From Variovorax ginsengisoli (GTDB lineage: Bacteria > Pseudomonadota > Gammaproteobacteria > Burkholderiales > Burkholderiaceae_C), in contig NZ_JAUSRO010000004.1 of NCBI RefSeq assembly GCF_030811835.1, positions 1 to 64,000 of the forward strand: a stretch of 64,000 nucleotides of DNA, read 5' to 3'. Under the pieces are notes generated by a model. That model was not told the DNA's origin, made no database searches, and saw only the letters and a program-made list of their open reading frames with translations. The position numbers were made by a program, and so were the translations under genes. How positions within the stretch are numbered: position 1 is the stretch's first letter; every line of letters starts with the position of its first letter. Shown piece after piece: positions 1-7,273 of this stretch.

Positions 1-97
1 CGATGCCCAACGCGTGCTGGTCACCAACTACCCCCAGAGCGAGTACCTCGCGCGCGGATTCCGCGCCAAGGACGACCCCTGGTGGAAGGTCTGGTAA
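1..97 (+). CDS. bamD: C-terminal end of probable outer membrane assembly lipoprotein BamD (5' truncated)
   Basis: Only the last 31 codons lie in the window, read in the frame that starts at base 2 and ends with TAA at 95-97. The peptide includes a YPQSEYLA stretch and ends in the aromatic tail DPWWKVW. A short helix with a Y/F-P-x-S pattern followed by a WW-x-x-W terminus is what I recall for BamD (ComL) of Burkholderiales, the TPR lipoprotein of the BAM complex that inserts beta-barrel proteins into the outer membrane. The TPR body is outside the window, so the call rests on the tail alone. Confidence 0.5.
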   Translation, partial: DAQRVLVTNYPQSEYLARGFRAKDDPWWKVW

Positions 98-296
98 GGG
101 CAGGTCGGTCCTTGCCGGGTCCGTGATCCCGGCGCTGCGAACGACTTGGCCCTGCGGTCGGGGTGCCGACTTGCGTGCGGGGGGCACGGGGCACGGGCAG
201 GCGATTTTTGACACAATCCGTTCGCGGCGGCGTAGTTGCCGTCAGCCTTGCCTCTTTCGCCCTTCAAACAACCGGCCGCAGCACCGTTAAGCCCCC
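98..296. other. Intergenic region upstream of the AI-2E family gene
   Basis: No gene is seen. A TTGACA hexamer at about 208-213 could be the -35 box of a promoter for the following gene, but I cannot point to a convincing -10 box. Several C-rich and G-rich runs could form weak hairpins; none has a T tract, so no terminator is called for the upstream gene. Confidence 0.3.
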
Positions 297-2180
297 ATGG
301 GATTGCTTTCCTCACAACCCCAGCGGCACATCGGGCACGTCGTCCCCGTGGCATGCATTCTGGCGGTCCTGTATTTCGGCCAGGTCTTCATCAAGCCGCT
401 CGCGATTGCCGGTGTGCTCAGCCTGGTCATCGCGCCCCTCGTGCGAAAGCTCGGGCGGACCGGACTGGGCCGCACCACGTCCACGCTGACATCGGTGCTC
501 CTGGTGGCCACCTGCGTGGTATGGATGGGCGTGGTGATCGCGATCCAGCTTGTTGCCGTGGCCGAAGACCTGCCGCGCTACAAGGCGGCCATCGGTGCCA
601 AGGTCGAGTCGATCAAGGAACTCACGGTGCGTCCGCTCGAACGCTTCGAGGCCGAGCTCAAGGGCGTGGTGCCGCAGGCACCGGCGACCCATCTCAGCGC
701 GGAGCCCGAGCGCCCTGCGAGCGCCCGCGGTGCGGCTGGACCGTCGGCGTTCCAGGCAACGCCCCAGCATGCTCCGGCGCCGGACGCGGCGGGCGATCTG
801 GTCACGCGCCTGTTCTCTGCGCTGTGGGGGCCATTGGGCGAGGCGGGCATCGTCTTCATCCTGCTGGTGTTCATCCTGCTGGAGCACGAGTCGCTCAGCG
901 ACCGCTTCATCCGGGTCGTCGGCGAGGATGAACTCGGCACGACCGTGCAGGCCCTCAGCGACGCGGCGCACGGCGTGTCGCGTTTCTTTCTTTCGCAGTC
1001 GATCGTCAATCTCGCGTTCGGCACGATCATCGGCCTGAGCCTGTGGGCCATCGGCATACCGCATGCCGCCCTGTGGGGCGTGGTCAGCGGGCTGCTGCGT
1101 TTTGTTCCCTACGTGGGCATTCTGGGCGCGGGTGCGCTGATTGCCGTGTTCGGCGCGGCGGCCGATCCGGGCTGGTCGCTCACGCTGTGGAGCCTGGGCG
1201 TGTTTCTCCTGCTCGAGCTGCTGGTCGCGCATGTCGTCGAGCCGCAGGTGTATGGCCACAGCACCGGACTCGCGCCGCTGGCCGTGATCGTCTCCGCCTT
1301 GTTCTGGGGCGCCATGTGGGGGCCGGTGGGTTTGCTGCTGTCGACGCCGCTGACCCTGTGCCTCGTGGTCCTGGGGCGCCAGGTGGAGGCGCTGCAGCCC
1401 CTGACCATTTTGCTGAGCGACGCGCCCGGCCTGAGTGCGGGACAACGCTTTTACCAGCGGGCGCTGGCGGACAACACCGACGCGATCATTCAGGATGCTC
1501 GAACCTTCATGCGCCAGGGCAGTCTCGCCAAGTATTGCGATCATGTGCTGCTGCCCGGCCTTGCGTTGGGGGCGGTCGATTTCAACCGGGGCCGGGTCGG
1601 CCTGCAGCAGTGGCAGCGCATCCAGAGCAACCTCGGCCGCCTCGCCGAGTCCCTGGCGAACACGCACACCCGCACGCGGCTGGGCCTGCGGCGCAGGCGT
1701 TCGGCGGTATCGCTGGTCGACGCCAACATCGGCGCGCACCTGCGCCAGATCCGGGAGGCACGCCTGGGTCGCTGGCAGGGTCGCCTGGATGTGCCTTCGG
1801 GCTCGATCGTCCTTTGCATGAGCTTCGGCTCCGAGCGCGACGACCTGCTGACCGAGTTGCTGGTGCGGGCGCTGCGCGACGACAGTGTGGACGCGCGCAG
1901 CGCATCCATCGACGATCCGTCGGACCCGTCGATGGCCGGCAAATCCGTGCTGGTGGGCACGCTCTTCGTCGTCTACCCGCACGCGCAGGACATGGACCGC
2001 TGGCGCACCCAGATCGCCGAGGTGCGCGCAGCGCTGCCGCACGCGATCCTGGTCACCGTCAAGCTCAAGCTCGACGATCACTCGGCGGACATCGAGCAGG
2101 TCCAGGCGCATGTCGACCTGATCCTGCATTCGTACTCTGAAGCCGAGGCCTTCGTCCTGCAAGGCAGCAAGACGGCTTAG
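297..2180 (+). CDS. AI-2E family (PerM-like) membrane protein with C-terminal cytosolic extension
   Basis: Protein of 627 residues. Residues 1 to about 370 have the organisation of the AI-2E exporter/PerM family: two hydrophobic segments near the N terminus, a soluble stretch (about 95-175, partly Ala/Pro rich), then further membrane helices, with a glycine-rich stretch that includes VPYVGILGAG. Members are inner-membrane proteins linked to export of AI-2 or to ion/proton exchange; the substrate cannot be read from the sequence. The family is usually about 350 residues. Here about 255 extra residues follow: a helical part starting LLSDAPGLSAGQRFYQRAL and a Rossmann-like part from about residue 502 (GSIVLCMSFGSERDDLL) resembling B12-binding domains but lacking the DxHxxG cobalamin motif. 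The start is the ATG just after a GC-rich leader; no strong ribosome binding site is seen. Confidence 0.85.
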   Translation: MGLLSSQPQRHIGHVVPVACILAVLYFGQVFIKPLAIAGVLSLVIAPLVRKLGRTGLGRTTSTLTSVLLVATCVVWMGVVIAIQLVAVAEDLPRYKAAIGAKVESIKELTVRPLERFEAELKGVVPQAPATHLSAEPERPASARGAAGPSAFQATPQHAPAPDAAGDLVTRLFSALWGPLGEAGIVFILLVFILLEHESLSDRFIRVVGEDELGTTVQALSDAAHGVSRFFLSQSIVNLAFGTIIGLSLWAIGIPHAALWGVVSGLLRFVPYVGILGAGALIAVFGAAADPGWSLTLWSLGVFLLLELLVAHVVEPQVYGHSTGLAPLAVIVSALFWGAMWGPVGLLLSTPLTLCLVVLGRQVEALQPLTILLSDAPGLSAGQRFYQRALADNTDAIIQDARTFMRQGSLAKYCDHVLLPGLALGAVDFNRGRVGLQQWQRIQSNLGRLAESLANTHTRTRLGLRRRRSAVSLVDANIGAHLRQIREARLGRWQGRLDVPSGSIVLCMSFGSERDDLLTELLVRALRDDSVDARSASIDDPSDPSMAGKSVLVGTLFVVYPHAQDMDRWRTQIAEVRAALPHAILVTVKLKLDDHSADIEQVQAHVDLILHSYSEAEAFVLQGSKTA

Positions 2181-2233
2181 CGCGCACAGGGGTCTTTGCC
2201 AGCGCGGCGTGCCAGAGCGCCGAAAGACGATAT

Positions 2234-2249
2234 GATTCGTATACGTTTC
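2234..2249. promoter_or_regulatory. Imperfect palindrome upstream of the ParD-like gene, candidate autoregulatory operator
   Basis: The 16-mer has a perfect 8-bp core CGTATACG (2238-2245) and symmetric GA/TC ends. It sits 17 bp before the ATG of a ribbon-helix-helix-type antitoxin homologue. Antitoxins of this fold usually bind palindromes in their own promoter, so an operator role is inferred from position and symmetry only. Confidence 0.35.
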
Positions 2250-2265
2250 ATACATCAGGATCCCC

Positions 2266-2550
2266 ATGGGCATCGTCAAGATTTCAGAGCAGATGCACGA
2301 AAACCTGCGTGTCGCAGGCAATGCACTGAGCCGTTCCATCAACGCGCAGGCCGAGCACTGGATGCGCATCGGCATGCTCGCCGAGATGCATCCCGATCTC
2401 GACCACCGCGATATCTGCCAGATGCTGATCCGCGCCGAGCAGGCGGGTGGGCTGGACCTGGCCGTGCTGGCCGCGGCAGCGCAGCCACGTGCCGCCATGT
2501 CAGCGGTGGCAGCCGCGGCACCGGTGCGGCTGAAGAGGGCCGTTGCATGA
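2266..2550 (+). CDS. ParD-like antitoxin family protein
   Basis: Protein of 94 residues beginning MGIVKISEQMHENLRVAGNA. It matches what I know of the ParD-like family (Pfam PF11903): a short N-terminal beta strand (IVKIS), a conserved helix with LSRSINAQAEHW, and a GMLAEMHPDL segment. ParD-type proteins are DNA-binding antitoxins. No ParE-like toxin follows. Instead the stop codon overlaps the ATG of a methionine aminopeptidase (ATGA at 2547-2550), so the two are translationally coupled and were probably selected together. The start has a CAGGAT sequence 5-10 bp upstream. Whether it neutralises anything or only regulates its operon is unknown. Confidence 0.75.
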   Translation: MGIVKISEQMHENLRVAGNALSRSINAQAEHWMRIGMLAEMHPDLDHRDICQMLIRAEQAGGLDLAVLAAAAQPRAAMSAVAAAAPVRLKRAVA

Positions 2551-3365
2551 ATTCGAACGTGTCGATCCGCTCGAAGGACGAAATCGCCATGGCGCGCGAG
2601 GCGGGCCGGCTGGCTGCCGAGGTGCTGCAGATGATCGCGCCGCACGTGAAGGCCGGCGTCAGCACCGGTGCGCTCGACCGCCTGTGCCACGACTACATCG
2701 TCGACGTGCAGCACGCCGTACCGGCCAACATCGGCTACCACGGCTATACCAAGACCGTGTGCACCTCGGTGAACCAGGTGGTGTGCCACGGCGTGCCGTC
2801 GGACGAGAAGATCCTGAAGAAAGGCGACATCGTCAACATCGACGTGGCCGTGATCAAGGACGGCTGGTTCGGCGACACCAGCCGCATGTACTTCGTCGGC
2901 GAGCCCACGGTGCTGGCGCGCCGGCTGGTCGATACCACCTACGAGGCCATGTGCGCGGGCATCCGCCAGGTGCGCCCGGGTGCGACGCTCGGCGACATCG
3001 GGCATGCCATCCAGGCGGTGGCGCTGCGCGAGCATTTCAGCGTCGTGCGCGAATACTGCGGCCATGGCATCGGGCAGATCTACCACGACGAGCCGCAGGT
3101 GCTCCACTACGGCCGGCGCGGCGAAGGCCTGCGGCTGCAGGAGGGGATGATCTTCACGATCGAGCCGATGCTCAATGCGGGCAAGAGGGAGACGCGCCAG
3201 ATGCCCGACGGCTGGACCGTGGTGACACGCGACCGGTCGCTGTCGGCGCAGTGGGAGCACATGGTTGCCGTCACCGCCGATGGTTTCGAGGTGCTCACGC
3301 CATGGCCTGAGGGCACCGGCGGCTACGCCCCCATTGCGATGCCGGTAGAGGCCGCTGCCGCTTAG
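2547..3365 (+). CDS. map: Type I methionine aminopeptidase (accessory copy)
   Basis: Protein of 272 residues with the pita-bread metalloprotease fold. It removes the initiator methionine from nascent proteins. Visible metal ligands are the two aspartates of NIDVAVIKDGWFGDTSRM, the histidine of YCGHGIG, and the glutamates of TIEPML and QWEHMVAV. The CxSVNxVVCHGVP stretch is also typical. The gene uses the ATG of the ATGA overlap with the ParD-like gene; the open frame extends upstream but only in antisense of coding logic. The essential housekeeping map in this group normally sits next to rpsB or glnD, so I infer that this is a second, context-specific copy. Downstream is a RIO kinase at a 15-bp gap. 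Confidence 0.92.
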   Translation: MNSNVSIRSKDEIAMAREAGRLAAEVLQMIAPHVKAGVSTGALDRLCHDYIVDVQHAVPANIGYHGYTKTVCTSVNQVVCHGVPSDEKILKKGDIVNIDVAVIKDGWFGDTSRMYFVGEPTVLARRLVDTTYEAMCAGIRQVRPGATLGDIGHAIQAVALREHFSVVREYCGHGIGQIYHDEPQVLHYGRRGEGLRLQEGMIFTIEPMLNAGKRETRQMPDGWTVVTRDRSLSAQWEHMVAVTADGFEVLTPWPEGTGGYAPIAMPVEAAAA

Positions 3366-3380
3366 CGGCAGAATGGCCGG

Positions 3381-4226
3381 ATGAAAGCTCCTCCCCGTTT
3401 GCAGTCGCTGGTCGACGAAGGCCTGATCGACACCGTGGTTCGCCAACTCATGAGCGGCAAGGAGGCGATGGTCTACGTCGTGCGTTGTGGCGACGAAACG
3501 CGCTGCGCCAAGATCTACAAGGAAGCGACCAACCGCAGCTTCCGCCAGGCGGTCGACTACACCGAGAACCGCAAGGTCAAGAACACGCGCCTGCAGCGCG
3601 CCATGGCCAAGGGCACCAAGTTCGGCCGGCAGGCCACCGAGGCCGCGTGGCAGAGCGCCGAGGTCGATGCGCTGTACCGTCTGGCCGCGGCCGGCGTCCG
3701 CGTGCCCGTGCCCTACAACTTCTGCGACGGCGTGCTGCTGATGGAACTGGTGACCGACGCCGACGGCGACGCCGCACCCCGCCTGAACGACGTGGTGTTC
3801 ACGCCCGAAGACGCGCGCCGCCACCATGCGACGCTGCTCACCGAGGTGGTTCGCATGCTGTGCGCGGGCGTCGTGCACGGCGACCTGTCGGAATTCAACG
3901 TGCTGCTGGCCGCCGACGGCCCGGTGATCATCGATCTGCCGCAGGCCGTGGACGCCGCGGGCAACAACCACGCCAAACGCATGCTGCTGCGCGATGTCGA
4001 CAACCTGAAGAACTTTTTCGGCCAGTTCGCGCCGGACCTGCTGCGCACCCGCTACGGCGAAGAGATGTGGGGCCTGTACGAACGCGGCGAGCTCGACACC
4101 GCCTCCGTGCTGACCGGCGTCTTCAGGCAGGCGTCCGGCCCGGTGGACCTCGGCGGTGTGCTGCGCGAGGTGGACGATGCGCGCGACGAGGAAGCAGCGC
4201 GGCGGCTGCGCATGGCCACCCGCTGA
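3381..4226 (+). CDS. RIO family serine/threonine protein kinase
   Basis: Protein of 281 residues. The RIO kinase core is visible: SGKEAMVYVV (glycine-poor nucleotide loop), the ATP-anchoring Lys in RCAKIYK (about residue 44), the catalytic loop HGDLSEFN (His166, Asp168, Asn173) and the metal-binding IDLPQAVD (Asp185). RIO kinases act in ribosome maturation in archaea and eukaryotes; the bacterial members have few known substrates. The gene lies 15 bp after the aminopeptidase and is probably cotranscribed with it and the ParD-like gene. The start ATG at 3381 follows a weak purine stretch. Confidence 0.9.
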   Translation: MKAPPRLQSLVDEGLIDTVVRQLMSGKEAMVYVVRCGDETRCAKIYKEATNRSFRQAVDYTENRKVKNTRLQRAMAKGTKFGRQATEAAWQSAEVDALYRLAAAGVRVPVPYNFCDGVLLMELVTDADGDAAPRLNDVVFTPEDARRHHATLLTEVVRMLCAGVVHGDLSEFNVLLAADGPVIIDLPQAVDAAGNNHAKRMLLRDVDNLKNFFGQFAPDLLRTRYGEEMWGLYERGELDTASVLTGVFRQASGPVDLGGVLREVDDARDEEAARRLRMATR

Positions 4227-4251
4227 GGGCGGGTGGGCGGGCGGTGGCGCC

Positions 4252-4563
4252 TCATGCGGCGGCCTGCTCCCGCGTGCAGATTTCCCGGCATGTGACCAGC
4301 GTCACATCGCCTTCCAGAATCGGTTTGGCGATGCCGAAGAAGTGAGCGACGGCGGCCGACTGGTTGTGACGGTCCATCGCGGCTTGATCGACAAAGCGCT
4401 CGTAGGTCGTGAACACGCAGGGGTCTGTCATGTCCTGCGACACGTAGAAGCCAAGCGTCTGCGGCTCATGCCGACGGACATGGTCTGCCACCGCGCTGAG
4501 CGCGTCGGACATGGCGGCTTGGTGACCTGGCTTGACGCGGATGACTGCGGTGATGGTGAGCAT
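4252..4563 (-). CDS. Antibiotic biosynthesis monooxygenase (ABM) domain protein, quinol monooxygenase-like
   Basis: About 103 residues starting MLTITAVIRVKPGHQ. The ferredoxin-like ABM fold is indicated by the first strand with V-K-P-G, the GFYVSQDMTDPCVFTTYERFVDQAAMDRHNQS stretch (shown in two parts in the family as the F-x-x-YE-x-W/F motif followed by a helix), and a strand before the C terminus. These small dimeric enzymes oxidise quinols or related aromatics, or act on heme. A longer frame extends 31 codons upstream to 4656, but the Met at 4563 begins exactly at the first strand, so I chose it. Convergent with the RIO kinase gene, 25 bp apart; function in the cell unknown. Confidence 0.75.
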   Translation of the reverse strand: MLTITAVIRVKPGHQAAMSDALSAVADHVRRHEPQTLGFYVSQDMTDPCVFTTYERFVDQAAMDRHNQSAAVAHFFGIAKPILEGDVTLVTCREICTREQAAA

Positions 4564-4788
4564 GGCGATCGATCGTGAGTGGGCGAGTTCGATGCGTTGC
4601 AAGAGCCGGGCCGGGTCGTTTGCCGGTCGCCCGACCTGAAGCCTGATCGCTTTCAATAGGCCGATGTCCTACAGCAGGTGTCTGCATCCGCGCAAATTTT
4701 CAGCCGTGACGGATCAGATACTTCGCCTCGCCGAGGGTCGACCAAGACCGGCAACAAACAAGTCCAACGTATCCAGAGGGAATCCAAT

Positions 4789-5280
4789 ATGAACAAAATT
4801 TTCAAGCTGTCCGGCGCCGTGGTGCTGGCAGCAACGCTTGCGGCGTGTGGCGGTGGCAACAGCGACGATCCAAGCCCGAGCGAGCAGACCGGCATCCTGA
4901 CGGTGACCAATGCATCGATCGACGGCGTCAACGGCATCTATGGCAATGGCGCCCTGAACCTGACGGACGTGGAAAAGAAGAATCCGGTCGGCTCCGACCC
5001 CGAGGTCTGCACGTTCAAGTTCGACGGCGCGAATCGCGTCGGCGCAGACGGCACTGCCTACGGCGACGTGCGTTACCGGCCCGATGCCACGACGTTGTAC
5101 GTGATCTTCCTCACCGTCAATGGCGTTGAGTACAGCAGCGGCCAGCCTGACAACTCCGCGGTGGTGCGCGACAGCGATCGAATTCGCCTGTCTGCCAAAT
5201 CGCTCACCGCCGGCAATGGCAGCACCATCCGGGTCAGTGGCGTGATCCCGATGCGCCCGTCGCGTCCTACCGGCTGCTGA
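4789..5280 (+). CDS. Putative lipoprotein of unknown function
   Basis: 163 residues. The N terminus MNKIFKLSGAVVLAATLAAC is a clear lipoprotein signal with a lipobox LAAC, followed by a Gly/Asn/Asp/Ser/Pro linker. The start ATG at 4789 is preceded by AGAGGG and is preferred to an upstream start at 4678, which would bury the signal peptide. The mature part is rich in Asp, Gly and beta-branched residues and contains two cysteines (the VCTFKF strand and the terminal Cys), suggesting a small beta-sandwich. I do not recognise a named family. It stands alone, convergent with the Bug gene downstream. Confidence 0.7.
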   Translation: MNKIFKLSGAVVLAATLAACGGGNSDDPSPSEQTGILTVTNASIDGVNGIYGNGALNLTDVEKKNPVGSDPEVCTFKFDGANRVGADGTAYGDVRYRPDATTLYVIFLTVNGVEYSSGQPDNSAVVRDSDRIRLSAKSLTAGNGSTIRVSGVIPMRPSRPTGC

Positions 5281-5334
5281 TCGGGCATCGCGCGCGGGTT
5301 GCACTCGCTTGCCGTCAGGCCGAGCTACGGCGTG

Positions 5335-6348
5335 TCAGTCCGGCTTGATGTTGGCGCGTGCAATCACCTTTTTCCAGCGCTCCTGTTCAATTGCAATGAA
5401 CTGAGTGAACTGTTCGGGCGTACCGCCAATGGCCTCGGCGGCGTCGCCTCGCAAGCGTTCCAGGGCGGCAGGTGCCTTCACCGCTTTCATGGTCTCCGTC
5501 GACAGCTTGGCAAGGTGAGCGGGTGCAAGGTTGGCAGGCGCGAGCATGCCGTACCACTGCGTCATCTCGAAACCTGGAAAGCCCTGTTCGGCGACGGTGG
5601 GCACGTCCGGCAGTTGCGGCAATCGCCTGGATGAGCCGGTCGCGATACAACGCACCTTGCCCGATTTGATGAACGGGATGATGGCTGCAGCACCGATGGC
5701 TGACGCTTCCAGGCGCCCGGACAGCAGATCGGTCAACATGGGGCCGGTGCCACGGTAAGGAACGTGCAGCATGAAGACGCCCGCACTCATTTTCAAGTAC
5801 TCGAAAGCCAGGTGGCCTGCGCTGCCATTGCCAGCGGAGCCGTAGCTCAGCTTGCCCGGATTCGCCTTGGCATAGGCGATGAATTCGACGAGATTTTTTG
5901 CCGGGACGTCCGGGTGCACCACATAGAGGCTAGGCACCTTGGCCAACAGGCTCACCGGCTTGAAGTCCTTGTTGGCGTCATACGGCAACTTGGCGAAGAT
6001 GTACGGATTGACGGCCAGTGTGCCGATGTGCCCCAGGATGAGCGTGTGTTGGTCGTCGCTGCGCGCGACTTCCGCCATGGCGATATTGCCCGCCGCACCG
6101 GGCTTGTTGTCGACGTAGACGCTTTGGCCGATCAAGGTTGAAAGCTCGGCTGCAGTGGAACGTGCCACGATCTCCGAGCTTCCGCCGGGTGCAAATGGCA
6201 CCACGAAGCGAATGGACTTGGTCGGCCAGGCGGCTTGAGCGGCGGCGCGCGGCAACCACAGGCTGGCTGCGCCGACGGCACTTCCTGCCTGAAGCAGGTG
6301 GCGTCGTTGGATGCCGCGGTGTGGCTGTTGGGAATCGGTGTCGAACAT
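5335..6348 (-). CDS. Bug/TctC family periplasmic solute-binding protein
   Basis: 337 residues. The N terminus has a twin-arginine-like signal (RRHLLQAG followed by a hydrophobic segment ending AAAQA), then the classic Bug start WPTKSIRFVVPFAPGG. Other family landmarks are GQSVYVDNKPGAAGN, KPVSLLAKVPSLYVVHP, YGSAGNGSAGHLA and HVPYRGTGPMLTDLLSGR. Bug proteins bind small carboxylates or aromatic acids for tripartite tricarboxylate transporters or act as sensors; Burkholderiales carry very many. The start ATG at 6348 has AAGGAG 5 bp upstream. No permease or enzyme gene is adjacent, so the ligand cannot be guessed. A Tat signal on a Bug protein is less common than Sec but known. Confidence 0.9.
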   Translation of the reverse strand: MFDTDSQQPHRGIQRRHLLQAGSAVGAASLWLPRAAAQAAWPTKSIRFVVPFAPGGSSEIVARSTAAELSTLIGQSVYVDNKPGAAGNIAMAEVARSDDQHTLILGHIGTLAVNPYIFAKLPYDANKDFKPVSLLAKVPSLYVVHPDVPAKNLVEFIAYAKANPGKLSYGSAGNGSAGHLAFEYLKMSAGVFMLHVPYRGTGPMLTDLLSGRLEASAIGAAAIIPFIKSGKVRCIATGSSRRLPQLPDVPTVAEQGFPGFEMTQWYGMLAPANLAPAHLAKLSTETMKAVKAPAALERLRGDAAEAIGGTPEQFTQFIAIEQERWKKVIARANIKPD

Positions 6349-6539
6349 GTCGTCTCCTTTTTTTGAGGTGGAAGGTGCCGATCATGCACTTGCGGCATGT
6401 TCGAGAACCGTGAGCCTGAGCGATTGGACTACTTGCAATTCGGCCGCATGGCCTTGGCTCCAGTGCCTGCAGTGACGCAGAGTCGTACTCGTGCGACATC
6501 GCAACCCCTTTTGAAGCATCAACCCAAAGCATTGGAATC

Positions 6540-6830
6540 ATGAATACACCCTCAGAAGCCACCCCCTCCCACCTCGATGTGTCTCAAGCGGCCCTGGAAG
6601 CCGAAGAGGACACCGACGAGTTGCGGCCGCTGAATGCGATCGAGAAGACCTACACCGAGCATGACTCCCGCGGTACGGGGACATCGCGCTGGGGCACGTG
6701 CATGCTGTATGTGGTGGCCGGTGCAGCCATCGCCGCGCTCGCACTTGGCGCGACGGCCCGCCGCAGGCCCGACCTGCGTCGTCGCGGCGCCGCGTGGGTC
6801 AGCGAGCATCTGCCGCGTCGCGGTTGGTGA
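6540..6830 (+). CDS. Small single-pass membrane protein of unknown function
   Basis: 96 residues. The N-terminal half is acidic (EAEEDTDELRPL), followed by one hydrophobic segment (about residues 54-70, CMLYVVAGAAIAALALGA) and an Arg-rich tail (ATARRRPDLRRRGAAW). This is the layout of a small inner-membrane protein with a positively charged cytoplasmic tail. A strong terminator follows at 6887. I do not recognise a family. Confidence 0.6.
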   Translation: MNTPSEATPSHLDVSQAALEAEEDTDELRPLNAIEKTYTEHDSRGTGTSRWGTCMLYVVAGAAIAALALGATARRRPDLRRRGAAWVSEHLPRRGW

Positions 6831-6886
6831 TAGGGTGCCGCAGCGCCACGTAACAGCGTGGGTCTCGGCGCCACCTTGCGTGACGT

Positions 6887-6915
6887 AAAAAAGCCGCCTC
6901 AAGGGCGGCTTTTTC
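6887..6915 (+). terminator. Rho-independent terminator
   Basis: A stem AAGCCGCC / GGCGGCTT (6891-6898 and 6904-6911) is preceded by an A run and followed by a T run, so it could work on both strands. It lies about 60 bp after the small membrane protein gene. Confidence 0.85.
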
Positions 6916-7273
6916 TGCGTGTTTGGCCGTGGGCACTTACGCGGCCCACGTTACGGCATGTTCACTTGCAGGAGCTATCTTGTATTTTTCTCGTCGTGAC
7001 AGCTCTTGGTCGACGTGCCGTTATGAGATCCGGCTTGCCTGCGCAGGCACTACCCAGCATTCTGGGTAGCCTTGGATTATATCACGTGGATCGGAAATCG
7101 GTGAGATTGCCGCTGATCACACGCGGTATCTGTCAAAAGACATGACTCGCCGGGTCTGACGCGAGGGGTGGGGATGTCCTACATACAGGGCCGATGCACT
7201 GGCAATAGTCAGTGATGCGCCAGCCAGTGCTGCCTGCATTCGTTCGAACCCCACAGCCCCACAGAGAACACCC
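6916..7273. other. Intergenic region upstream of katE with two adjacent inverted repeats
   Basis: No convincing gene. The main structures are a palindrome TGCCTGCGCAGGCA (7036-7049) immediately followed by a stem-loop CTACCCAG-CATT-CTGGGTAG (7050-7069). The first could be a dimeric-regulator site, the second a short hairpin. The stretch just after (TTGGATTATATCACGTGG) is locally AT rich and could contain a promoter -10 region. The roles are unproven. Confidence 0.4.

Noticed and set aside
312-3971. Very long minus-strand open frame (over 1,200 codons) opposite the AI-2E, aminopeptidase and RIO genes
   Set aside because: It is a product of high G+C codon bias opposite real genes. It has no domain, is low in hydrophobic pattern and is contradicted by three well-supported plus-strand genes.
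6858-7145. 95-codon plus-strand frame after the small membrane protein
   Set aside because: It contains a rho-independent terminator and two hairpins, and the sequence is not protein-like.
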